22,275 nucleotides of DNA from CAZMGD01 sp964565705. Lineage in GTDB: Bacteria; Actinomycetota; Acidimicrobiia; Acidimicrobiales; Ilumatobacteraceae. Position 1 is the stretch's first letter. Every line of letters starts with the position of its first letter. The DNA lies in contig CAZMGD010000066.1 in the NCBI GenBank assembly GCA_964565705.1, positions 1 through 22,275 on the forward strand. Reading direction: 5' to 3'. The notes under the pieces were generated by a model, which searched no databases, had not been told where the DNA came from, and saw nothing but the letters and a program-made list of their open reading frames with translations. The position numbers and the translations under genes are program-made. Shown piece after piece: positions 14,871 to 21,597 of the stretch.

Positions 14871-16196
14871 TCAGTTCGTGGCGCTGCTCGGCGGCTCGAT
14901 GGCCACGACCGACTGGCCGAGGTCGCCGAACTCGTCGAGGTTCAGCAGGCGGCGGTCGTTGGAGAACACCTCGATCGGCTCGTACGGATCCATCCGCAAC
15001 GCGCGCTGCACGATCCGGCACGTCGTGTGCTGGTTGTACTCGGCGAGCGTGACGGCCCAGCCGTCGCGGCCGGCGCGGGCGGTACGGCCCGATCGGTGCA
15101 GGTACGCCTTGGCGTCCATCGCCGGCTCGTAGTGCACCACGATGCCGACGTCGTCGATGTCGATGCCGCGGGCTGCCACGTCGGTGGCGACGAGCACGGA
15201 CAGCTCGCCGTTGGCGAAGCGGCGCATCGCCCGCTCGCGGGCGGACTGCGGGAGGTCGCCGTGGATCGCGGCGGCGTTGATGCCGAGCTCCTGCAAGGCG
15301 GTGGCCGCCTTGTCGCACACCCGCTTGGTGCCACAGAACACGACGGTCTTCGACGCACCGCGCGACAGGGCGGCGACGACGCGGGCCTTGTCCATGTGGT
15401 GCACGGCGAGGAACAGGTGGCGCATCGTGCCGACGGTGTCGGTCGGGGAATCGACCGACACCTCGACCGGGTGCTTCAGGTAGCGGCGCACGAGGTGGGC
15501 GACGTCACCGTCGAGCGTGGCCGAGAACAGCATCGTCTGGTGCTCGCCGGTGACGTGACGCAGGATCCACTCGACCTGTGGCGTGAACCCGTCGTCGGCC
15601 ATCCGGTCGGCCTCGTCGACGACGACGACCTGGATCGAGTCGAGGAACACCTCGCCGGCCTTCATCAGGTCGATCAGGCGCAAGGGCGTGGCGACGATCA
15701 CCTCGACACCGCGCTCGAGCTCCTGGATCTGGTCGCTGCGCGAGGCACCGCCGTACACGGGCTGCACGCGGCGGCCGCAGGCGGCGCCGACAGGTTCGAG
15801 CACCTCGGACACCTGCACCGCGAGCTCACGGGTGGGCACGAGGATCAAGCCGTGGGGACGGCGCGGCTCGGCCTCGCGATCGATCTTGGCGAGCAGCGGC
15901 ACGCCGAACGCGAGCGTCTTGCCCGAGCCGGTCCGGGCCCGCCCGCAGACGTCGTGGCCGTCGAGGGCGACGGGGATGGCGTGGGTCTGGATCGCGAACG
16001 GCGTGGCGAATCCGGCAGCAGCAAGGCCGGCATCGACCTCGTCGGGGACGCCGAGGTCGGCGAATCCGGTCGGGGTGGGCACCGGTGGCCGTGCAGATTC
16101 GGGGGCGATCCGCTGGCGAGGGGCAGAGTCCGGGTTGGGTCGAGCCGGCCGCCGGCGTCGACGCGGCGCCCCCGGAGGGCGCACGGTTCCAGTCAT
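14871..16196 (-). CDS. DEAD-box ATP-dependent RNA helicase
   Basis: A 441-aa RNA helicase that unwinds structured RNA or ribosome intermediates. The N-terminal 40 residues are basic and Pro/Arg-rich (RPPGAPRRRRRPARP). The motifs are: Q motif GFATPFAIQ with Gln70; motif I ARTGSGKT with Lys93; Ia PTRELAVQV; motif II DEAD at 194-197; motif III SAT at 225-227; motifs IV-VI VVFCGTK, VATDVAARGIDIDDV and HRSGRTARAG. It is closest in style to RhlE-type proteins. An upstream ATG at 16286 would add 30 residues, but ATG 16196 fits better: TACCCT (16212-16207) lies 10 nt before it, and the upstream stretch looks like intergenic DNA. Confidence 0.94.
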   Translation of the reverse strand: MTGTVRPPGAPRRRRRPARPNPDSAPRQRIAPESARPPVPTPTGFADLGVPDEVDAGLAAAGFATPFAIQTHAIPVALDGHDVCGRARTGSGKTLAFGVPLLAKIDREAEPRRPHGLILVPTRELAVQVSEVLEPVGAACGRRVQPVYGGASRSDQIQELERGVEVIVATPLRLIDLMKAGEVFLDSIQVVVVDEADRMADDGFTPQVEWILRHVTGEHQTMLFSATLDGDVAHLVRRYLKHPVEVSVDSPTDTVGTMRHLFLAVHHMDKARVVAALSRGASKTVVFCGTKRVCDKAATALQELGINAAAIHGDLPQSARERAMRRFANGELSVLVATDVAARGIDIDDVGIVVHYEPAMDAKAYLHRSGRTARAGRDGWAVTLAEYNQHTTCRIVQRALRMDPYEPIEVFSNDRRLLNLDEFGDLGQSVVAIEPPSSATN

Positions 16197-16206
16197 GTTG
16201 CGAGAC

Positions 16207-16212
16207 AGGGTA
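16207..16212 (-). promoter_or_regulatory. Putative -10 (TACCCT) for the DEAD-box helicase gene
   Basis: TACCCT ends 10 nt before ATG 16196. This would leave a leader of only a few nucleotides. Confidence 0.4.
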
Positions 16213-16295
16213 GCGATTTCGGTGGCCGACGGCGCCGTGCTCCTCGGCGTGCAGCGCCGGCGCCCGGCGATCTGGCGACCGGTCACCGACGCTTC

Positions 16296-16419
16296 GCGAG
16301 CGCAGCGAGCAACCCGAACGGCGCAGACGTCACCACGAACCGGCGCCGCAGCCGACCCCCACGAGCGCAGCGAGCACCCTCGGCGAGCCCATCAGGCGCC
16401 GCCGGCGAGCGCAGCGAGC
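16296..16419. repeat. Three copies of a GCGAGCGCAGCGAGC repeat in a 235-bp intergenic region
   Basis: The motif occurs at 16296-16310, 16362-16375 (first base changed) and 16405-16419, all in the same orientation, between the helicase and PPOX genes. It is partly self-complementary (GAGCG/CGCTC). The rest of the interval 16213-16431 shows no convincing gene. Confidence 0.75.
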
Positions 16420-16431
16420 CAGCAACACAGC

Positions 16432-16899
16432 TCAGTACGCGCCACTCAGTTTCGTGTGATCCCAGCTGACGATGTGTTCGACGTCGAGCACGACGCCGAG
16501 GCGCTTGCGGGCCTGGGCCTCGAGGAAGGGCATCGCCTCGTCGCTGATCGCCGCCGCGCCGTTGTACTTCAGGGCCACCTGGACGCCGATGTGGAGGATC
16601 TGGTCGAAGTCCTCGATGATCCGTCCGGTGCCGACGAGCTCGACGCCGCGCAGCTCGCTGTACACCTCGCCGCTCTCCACCAGGCCGGTCATCTTCGGGT
16701 CACGCCGCAGGTTGAGGATCTTTTGGCTCTTGCCGAACGTCCAGAACGCCGCTTTGCCGTCGATGAGCTCGTACCACATGGCCACCACGTGCGGGTACCC
16801 GCTCGGACCGATGGTTGCGACGTTCAGGATCGTCTGCTCCTGGAGATACGCGAGCACCTCGTCGTCGGACATCGCGATCTGGTCGCGCTTGCTCACCAT
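16432..16899 (-). CDS. PPOX-family (pyridoxamine 5'-phosphate oxidase-like) split beta-barrel protein
   Basis: A 155-aa flavin- or F420-binding split-barrel protein, probably an oxidoreductase; the substrate is not evident. Family features are the N-terminal helix DDEVLAYLQEQTILNVATIGPSGYPHVVAMWYELIDGKAAFWT, then KILNLRRDPKMTGLVESGE and ELRGVELVGTGRII. The ending SWDHTKLSGAY is common in actinobacterial members. ATG 16899 is 6 nt after TAGGGT (16911-16906), supporting a leaderless start. The true pyridoxine enzyme PdxH is longer, so that function is unlikely. F420-dependent reductases of this fold are frequent in actinobacteria. Confidence 0.87.
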   Translation of the reverse strand: MVSKRDQIAMSDDEVLAYLQEQTILNVATIGPSGYPHVVAMWYELIDGKAAFWTFGKSQKILNLRRDPKMTGLVESGEVYSELRGVELVGTGRIIEDFDQILHIGVQVALKYNGAAAISDEAMPFLEAQARKRLGVVLDVEHIVSWDHTKLSGAY

Positions 16900-16905
16900 C
16901 CCCCG

Positions 16906-16911
16906 ACCCTA
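16906..16911 (-). promoter_or_regulatory. Putative -10 (TAGGGT) for the PPOX gene
   Basis: TAGGGT ends 6 nt before ATG 16899, in the 26-bp space after the neighbouring membrane-protein gene. Confidence 0.45.
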
Positions 16912-16925
16912 CGCGCCGCGGGCGA

Positions 16926-17504
16926 TCAGATGATCAGGTTGCGGATGTCGCGGGCGAACAGGGTCAGCACCATCACGATCACGACTGCGTAGACGGCCGT
17001 GAACGCCCACCGGTACCTGTGGTTCGCCATCCAGAAGCGGCGCACGGCCCGTACGTCGTAGATCAGCGCGACGATCCCGACCGGGATGCCGACGAACGCA
17101 CCGAGCTTGGTGATCGCGCCGACGGTCGGCGCCACGATCGGGAACACCACGTAGCTGAGCAGGCAGCGGATCGCCGACACGGTGATCGACGCCGAGAACA
17201 GGCGCTGCACGTCACGCTCGCGCACCCGGTCCGGATGATCGGGGATGCGCAGCAGCTTGCGCATGAAGCGGTCGGCCGACGGCAGGTTGGCGACGTCGAC
17301 GGGCCGGGCCACCGGACACACCGCGCCCTCCGTGGCCATCGCCCGGTGATCGACCGGGCACCTGGCGGCCGGATCAGCGGCGACCGCAGCAGCGGCGAGC
17401 ACCTGGTGATCCACCGGGACCTCGGTGGCGAACGCAGCGTGGTCGACCGGGCAGCCACCGCCTGCCGGGCCCATCGCCGCCCCGAGCTCAGCCGAGTCAC
17501 GCAT
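16926..17504 (-). CDS. Membrane protein with repeated N-terminal CPVDH motifs
   Basis: A 192-aa protein I cannot assign to a named family. The soluble N-terminus carries CPVDH at residues 18-22, a degenerate VPVDH at 29-33, CPVDH at 49-53 and CPV at 63-65, spaced about 11-20 residues apart. Cys-Pro is the core of heme regulatory motifs, so transient heme binding is possible (inference). The C-terminal part has three hydrophobic segments, about 104-131, 134-149 and 167-184, separated by basic loops (RAVRRFWMANHRYRW). ATG 17504 is 9 nt after TACCGT (17519-17514); the longer open frame to 18218 is a shadow of the next gene. It lies downstream of the eIF2B-like gene on the same strand. Confidence 0.82.
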   Translation of the reverse strand: MRDSAELGAAMGPAGGGCPVDHAAFATEVPVDHQVLAAAAVAADPAARCPVDHRAMATEGAVCPVARPVDVANLPSADRFMRKLLRIPDHPDRVRERDVQRLFSASITVSAIRCLLSYVVFPIVAPTVGAITKLGAFVGIPVGIVALIYDVRAVRRFWMANHRYRWAFTAVYAVVIVMVLTLFARDIRNLII

Positions 17505-17513
17505 CGCCCGAGA

Positions 17514-17519
17514 ACGGTA
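17514..17519 (-). promoter_or_regulatory. Putative -10 (TACCGT) for the CPVDH membrane protein gene
   Basis: TACCGT ends 9 nt before ATG 17504, in the 65-bp space after the eIF2B-like gene. Confidence 0.4.
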
Positions 17520-17569
17520 CGGCCTCGAACGAGGTTCGCGCCAGCCACGGGACCGGAATCCCGGACATC

Positions 17570-18385
17570 TCACATGGCGGAGTTGGTGAGCAGCTCCGGC
17601 GCGACGGGGCACTCGGGGGCCAGGAGGACCTCGGCGTTGGCGCGGGTCAGCTCGAACACGCCCCTCGCGCCGGCGACGTGCGACACCGTCGCGACTGGCA
17701 CCAGCTCGTGGTCGTGAGCCCACGGCTCGGCGGCATCCGCGTAGCGCTGGGCCACCCGCCGCCACAGCGGCTCGGGCAGGCGGCGGCCGACCCCGGCCAC
17801 GAGCCAGACCGGCACCTCGGCGCAGTAGGCCGACGCGGCCAAGGCGCGGGAACCGACCGGGCACAGCGCCTCGGTGGACGAGACGGCCGACGCCTCGATC
17901 AGCACGACCTCGGCCGACGCGGCGGCGGTGCCCAGCGCCGCCGACGGCACGTCTGCGACCTCGATGCCCGACCGTTCCATCTGACGAACCAGCCCGCCGC
18001 CGCTGCCGTCGCCGTCGACGCTCAGCACGACGACGTCGCCGCGACGGGTCAGCGCTTCGGCGGCGAGGTCGGGCCAGCCGATGGTGCACACGACCGCCCC
18101 GTCGGCCAGCTCGCGAGCCAGCACCGCCGGCGTCGAGTCGGCCTCGATCTCGTCGGCCAGCTCCCACGCCAGGCGCAGGGGGTCCGGGGCGGTCAGGAGG
18201 CGCGCGCACAACCACCACAGCGGCCCCGACGACGGATGGCGCTGCACGATCCGGCGGGCGGACACCACCAGCTCGTGAGGTTCGGCACCGAGGCTGCGCA
18301 GCGCCTGGGCGGTCTCGCGCACGAGCAGGCGGTGGTCGGCGCCCGACGACCGGGCCACGTACCGCAACCGCTCGATGGGGTGCAC
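17570..18385 (-). CDS. eIF2B/methylthioribose-1-phosphate isomerase-like superfamily protein (divergent)
   Basis: A 271-aa protein resembling the eIF2B alpha/beta/delta superfamily, which includes MtnA and ribose-1,5-bisphosphate isomerase. The N-terminal helical part (HELVVSARRIVQRHPSSGPLWWLCARLL) and the Rossmann-like part match the superfamily in order: GAVVCTIGW at about 96-104, VVLSVDGDG, VVLIEASAVSSTEALCPVGSRALAASA at about 160-186, then VPVWLVAG. At the place where enzymes have GADAI with the catalytic Asp, this protein has IEASAV, so isomerase activity is doubtful. GTG 18385 is chosen because TAGCGT (18398-18393) lies 7 nt upstream; an ATG 63 nt further up lacks such support. The true function is unknown. 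Confidence 0.7.
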   Translation of the reverse strand: MHPIERLRYVARSSGADHRLLVRETAQALRSLGAEPHELVVSARRIVQRHPSSGPLWWLCARLLTAPDPLRLAWELADEIEADSTPAVLARELADGAVVCTIGWPDLAAEALTRRGDVVVLSVDGDGSGGGLVRQMERSGIEVADVPSAALGTAAASAEVVLIEASAVSSTEALCPVGSRALAASAYCAEVPVWLVAGVGRRLPEPLWRRVAQRYADAAEPWAHDHELVPVATVSHVAGARGVFELTRANAEVLLAPECPVAPELLTNSAM

Positions 18386-18392
18386 GGCGCCG

Positions 18393-18398
18393 ACGCTA
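18393..18398 (-). promoter_or_regulatory. Putative -10 (TAGCGT) for the eIF2B-like gene
   Basis: TAGCGT ends 7 nt before GTG 18385 and is the main support for that start. Confidence 0.45.
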
Positions 18399-18447
18399 CC
18401 CCCAGCCGCGCCGCGCCAGGATGGCGAGCGGACCGTGGTCTCCTCCA

Positions 18448-18500
18448 CGAACCTGCGGTCGTATCACGCCCGCGCCGGGCGCAGTCCGACCGCAGGTTCG
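18448..18500. repeat. Dispersed palindromic element, copy 2
   Basis: CGAACCTGCGGTCG (18448-18461) and its exact reverse complement (18487-18500) flank an imperfect centre with GCCCG and CGGGC. The sequence aligns with 10311-10357 over nearly its whole length with a few substitutions. It lies between two divergent gene starts, so it cannot be a terminator for either gene. Confidence 0.75.
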
Positions 18501-18536
18501 CTTCGTGTGGTTGGGGTCGGGCAGCGGGTCGGCGGC

Positions 18537-18542
18537 TAGTTT
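18537..18542 (+). promoter_or_regulatory. Putative -10 (TAGTTT) for the thioredoxin-like gene and hrpB
   Basis: TAGTTT ends 8 nt before GTG 18551. It is probably the promoter of the two-gene operon. Confidence 0.45.
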
Positions 18543-18550
18543 TCGCAGCC

Positions 18551-19039
18551 GTGGCGTCGAACCCCCCGGCAGATCTCGTCCTCACTCCCCTGGGTCGCGA
18601 GCCGCGCACGCTGCAGGAGTGGCTCACCACGTTCCACCTGGCGTCCGTGGTGCTCGATCCGTACACCAACGAGAGCGCCTGGGTCCTGCACACCGCAGCG
18701 CGGATCCTGACCAACTTCCAGGGTGCCGCGGTGCGGGTCAACTTCATCATCACCTGCGATGCCGACGACGCGAAAGCGTTCCTCGGGCCCTACGCCGAGG
18801 AGTTCCTGGTGTTCCTCGACCCCGACCGCCTGGCCGTCAAGGCGCTCGGGCTGGAGACGCTTCCCGCGTTCGTGTTCATCCAGGGCGACGAATCGGTCCC
18901 CGCGGCCGCCGAGGGCTGGAACTCCGCCGAGTGGCGCCACGTCGCCGAGGTGATCGCCGAGACCACGGCCTGGAGCAAGCCGACGATCCCCGCCACGGGC
19001 GATCCGATCGCGTTCCACGGCACGCCCGCTCTCGGGTGA
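18551..19039 (+). CDS. Thioredoxin-fold-like hypothetical protein without CxxC
   Basis: A 162-aa cytoplasmic protein. The order of elements resembles thioredoxin-like folds: strand ASVVLDPYT where the active-site loop would be, helix SAWVLHTAARILTNF, strand VRVNFIITCD, helix, strand EFLVFLDPDR, then AVKALGLETLPAFVFI, whose Leu-Pro is in the position of the conserved cis-proline, and GDESVPAAAEGWNSAEW, similar to the thioredoxin end strands. The CxxC is replaced by PYTN, so disulfide chemistry is not expected. GTG 18551 is 8 nt after TAGTTT. Its stop overlaps the hrpB start by 4 bp (GTGA), so the two are coupled. The fold assignment is by pattern only. Confidence 0.72.
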   Translation: MASNPPADLVLTPLGREPRTLQEWLTTFHLASVVLDPYTNESAWVLHTAARILTNFQGAAVRVNFIITCDADDAKAFLGPYAEEFLVFLDPDRLAVKALGLETLPAFVFIQGDESVPAAAEGWNSAEWRHVAEVIAETTAWSKPTIPATGDPIAFHGTPALG

Positions 19040-21510
19040 TCCCGCTCACCGGCCTCCCGGTGGAGGAGGTCGTCGGTGAGCTCCGCACCGCGCTGCGCTC
19101 CCGCACAGAGGCGGTCCTCGTCGCCCCGCCGGGCGCCGGCAAGACGACGCTGGTGCCGCTGCGCCTGGTCGACGAGCCGTGGCTGGACGGCCGCCGGATC
19201 GTCATGCTCGAACCGCGGCGCCTCGCCGCCCGCGCCGCCGCCCACCGCCTGGCGACGCTGACCGGCACCGAGCCCGGGGGCCTCGTCGGCTACCAGACCC
19301 GCGACGAACGACGCATCGGGGCGTCGACTCGGATCGAGGTCGTCACCGAGGGTGTCCTGACACGCCGCCTGCAGTCGGACCCGGAGCTGCCCGGTGTCGG
19401 CCTGGTGATCTTCGACGAGGTCCACGAGCGCAACCTGCCGACCGACGTCGGTCTGGCGTTCGCACTCGACGCCCGGCGGCTGATCCGTCCGGACCTGCGG
19501 ATCCTGGCGATGTCGGCGACGGCCGACGCCGACCGGTTCGCTCGGGTACTGGGCGGCGACGGCGAGCCGGCGCCGGTCGTCGCCAGCGAGGGTCGCCAGT
19601 TCCCGGTCGACCTCCGCTGGGCACCACCGCAGAAGGGCGCTCGAACGGACGCGGCGACGACCGAGCTCGTCCGCCGCGCGCTGCGCGAGGAGGCGGGTGA
19701 CGTGCTCGTGTTCCTGCCCGGCATCGGCGAGATCAATCGGGTCCAGTCGATGCTCGGCGACCTGCCCGGCGTCGATGTGTACCCCCTGGCCGGGGCGCTG
19801 TCGCTGGCCGACCAGGACCGTGCGCTCGCGCCCTCGCCGCCGGGGAGGCGCCGGGTCGTTCTCTCCACCGACATCGCCGAGACCAGCCTGACGGTCGCCG
19901 GCGTCCGGGTGGTCGTCGACGCCGGCCTGGCGCGGGTGCCCCGCCACGACACCAGGTCGGCGATGACGAAGCTGACGACGATCAGCACCTCGCGGGCCTC
20001 CGCCGACCAGCGCGCCGGCCGGGCCGGGCGCACCGAGCCAGGCGTCGCCTACCGGCTGTGGAGCAAGCTGGAGCACGCCACCCGCCGGGCCCACCTCGAC
20101 CCCGAGATCACCCAGGTCGACCTCGCCGGACTGGCGCTGGAGCTCGCCGCCTGGGGTACGCCGGCGGATGCCCTCACCTGGTGCGACCCGCCGCCGGGCC
20201 GATCGCTCGCCCAGGGTCGGGAGCTGCTCACCATGCTCGGCGCGCTCGACGGCGACGACCACCTGACGCCGACCGGGCGACGGATGCTGCCGATCCCACT
20301 CCACCCGCGCCTGGCCCACATGGTGGTGGCCGCCGCCGACGCCGACCGCTCACTCGCATGCGTGCTCGGCGCGCTGGTGGACGAGCGCGACATCCTGCGC
20401 GGCCGCCCCGACGAGCTGCCCGCCGACGTCGCCCTGCGGATCGAGCTCGTCGCTGGTACGACGTTCGACGACCGCGCCGACCGGCGGGCGATCGAGCGAC
20501 TCCGCGTCCGGGCGGCGGACCTCGCCCGCCGCGCCGGCACCCGCGTCGACCTCGACGCGCTCGATCCGGAGCGCGCCGGCCACCTCCTGCTGCTCGCCTA
20601 CCCGGACCGCCTCGCCGCCCGCCGCACGTCGCCCGGTCAGTTCCAGCTGCGCACCGGCACCGGCGCGTTCACCGACCGCAAGGACCCCCTGGCCGAGCAG
20701 CCGTTCGTCGTCGCTGCCGACGTGGACGGCGACCGCAAGAACACGCGGATCCGGCTCGGCGCGGCCATCGACTCCGACGACGTCATCTCGACGCTCGGCG
20801 ACCAGGTGGAGGAGCGCCGCGCCCTCGTGTGGGACCGCGATCGGGGCGACCTGGTCGAGCGCGTGGAGCACCGGCTCGGCAGCATGCGCCTCGACGAGCA
20901 GGTGCGCCGGCCGACGCCCGGGGTGGAGGCGACCGCCGCGCTGGTCGAACGGGTCCGCGTCACACGTCTGGCCGCGCTCGGCTGGACGCCCGCGTCGTCG
21001 GCGCTTCGCGAACGAGTGGGGTTCCTGCGCCGGACGTTCGGCGATCCGTGGCCGGACTGGAGCGACAAGGCACTCGTCGCCACGCTCGATGAGTGGCTCG
21101 CCCCGTACCTCGCCGGCGCGACGAGCGCGGCCGACCTCCAAGGCCTCGACCTCGCCGTCGTGCTCCGCTCGCAGCTGCCCTGGCCGGAGGGCGCCGACCT
21201 CGACCGCCTCGCGCCGAGCCACTGGGCGACGCCATCGGGCCGCCAGGTGGCGATCGACTACGCCGGCGACGTGCCCGTGGTCGCGGTCCGGGTCCAGCAG
21301 CTCTACGGGTCCACGGTCCACCCGACGGTCGCCGACGGGCGGGTGCCGCTCCAGCTGCACCTCCTCTCCCCCGCCGACCGGCCGATCCAGATCACGTCCG
21401 ATCTCCCCGGCTTCTGGGCCGGCAGCTGGGCCGAGGTCCGCAAGGACATGGCCGGCCGCTACCCCAAGCACGACTGGCCCCGAGATCCCCTGGACCCCCG
21501 CTCCCCCTGA
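19036..21510 (+). CDS. hrpB: ATP-dependent RNA helicase HrpB
   Basis: An 824-aa DEAH-type helicase, close to the usual HrpB length of about 800 aa. Motif I is PPGAGKTT with Lys36, followed by MLEPRRLAARAAAHRLA. Motif II is DEVHERNLPTD beginning at Asp127, then LAMSATADADRF (motif III). Helicase C has VLVFLPGIGEI, STDIAETSLTVAGVRVVVDAGLARVPRHD and QRAGRAGRTEPGVAYRLW. Next come the ratchet/HA2 region (ALELAAWGTPADALTWCDPPP) and the HrpB C-terminal domain, ending WPRDPLDPRSP with the family-typical KYPKHxWPxDP block (RYPKHDWPRDP). HrpB is widespread in bacteria but its RNA target is not well defined. GTG 19036 overlaps the preceding stop by 4 bp. The longer open frame upstream is a shadow. Confidence 0.96.
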   Translation: MIPLTGLPVEEVVGELRTALRSRTEAVLVAPPGAGKTTLVPLRLVDEPWLDGRRIVMLEPRRLAARAAAHRLATLTGTEPGGLVGYQTRDERRIGASTRIEVVTEGVLTRRLQSDPELPGVGLVIFDEVHERNLPTDVGLAFALDARRLIRPDLRILAMSATADADRFARVLGGDGEPAPVVASEGRQFPVDLRWAPPQKGARTDAATTELVRRALREEAGDVLVFLPGIGEINRVQSMLGDLPGVDVYPLAGALSLADQDRALAPSPPGRRRVVLSTDIAETSLTVAGVRVVVDAGLARVPRHDTRSAMTKLTTISTSRASADQRAGRAGRTEPGVAYRLWSKLEHATRRAHLDPEITQVDLAGLALELAAWGTPADALTWCDPPPGRSLAQGRELLTMLGALDGDDHLTPTGRRMLPIPLHPRLAHMVVAAADADRSLACVLGALVDERDILRGRPDELPADVALRIELVAGTTFDDRADRRAIERLRVRAADLARRAGTRVDLDALDPERAGHLLLLAYPDRLAARRTSPGQFQLRTGTGAFTDRKDPLAEQPFVVAADVDGDRKNTRIRLGAAIDSDDVISTLGDQVEERRALVWDRDRGDLVERVEHRLGSMRLDEQVRRPTPGVEATAALVERVRVTRLAALGWTPASSALRERVGFLRRTFGDPWPDWSDKALVATLDEWLAPYLAGATSAADLQGLDLAVVLRSQLPWPEGADLDRLAPSHWATPSGRQVAIDYAGDVPVVAVRVQQLYGSTVHPTVADGRVPLQLHLLSPADRPIQITSDLPGFWAGSWAEVRKDMAGRYPKHDWPRDPLDPRSP

Positions 21511-21512
21511 GA

Positions 21513-21558
21513 TCTCGGTCGGCTTCTGGTCGCCAGAGCGACCAGAAGCCGACCGAGA
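21513..21558. terminator. Perfect 21-bp hairpin between hrpB and the fumarase gene
   Basis: The arms 21513-21533 and 21538-21558 are exact reverse complements around a 4-nt loop (CAGA). It starts 3 bp after the hrpB stop. No T-run follows, but stem strength and position suit a terminator. The outer part contains CGGTCGG, also found in the palindromes at 10317 and (as CGGTCG) at 18456. Confidence 0.75.
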
Positions 21559-21583
21559 ATCTGGATCGCCGGGGGCAGCGTCG

Positions 21584-21589
21584 TAGCGT
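21584..21589 (+). promoter_or_regulatory. Putative -10 (TAGCGT) for the fumarase gene
   Basis: TAGCGT ends 8 nt before ATG 21598. It is identical to the hexamer before the eIF2B-like gene. Confidence 0.45.
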
Positions 21590-21597
21590 GTCGGGCG

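Noticed and set aside
16197..16286. Upstream ATG for the DEAD-box helicase, adding 30 residues
   Set aside because: The added residues are not family-like, and the TACCCT hexamer sits inside that stretch, placing the transcription start near ATG 16196.
16296..16419. A possible CRISPR array from three short repeats
   Set aside because: The repeats are only 14-15 nt, spacing is irregular (about 44-66 bp), there is no cas gene, and the repeat is a low-complexity GC motif.
18421..19035. In-frame extension of HrpB to 1029 codons
   Set aside because: It overlaps the thioredoxin-like gene in another frame and contains Arg-rich shadow sequence. GTG 19036 gives the standard HrpB start.
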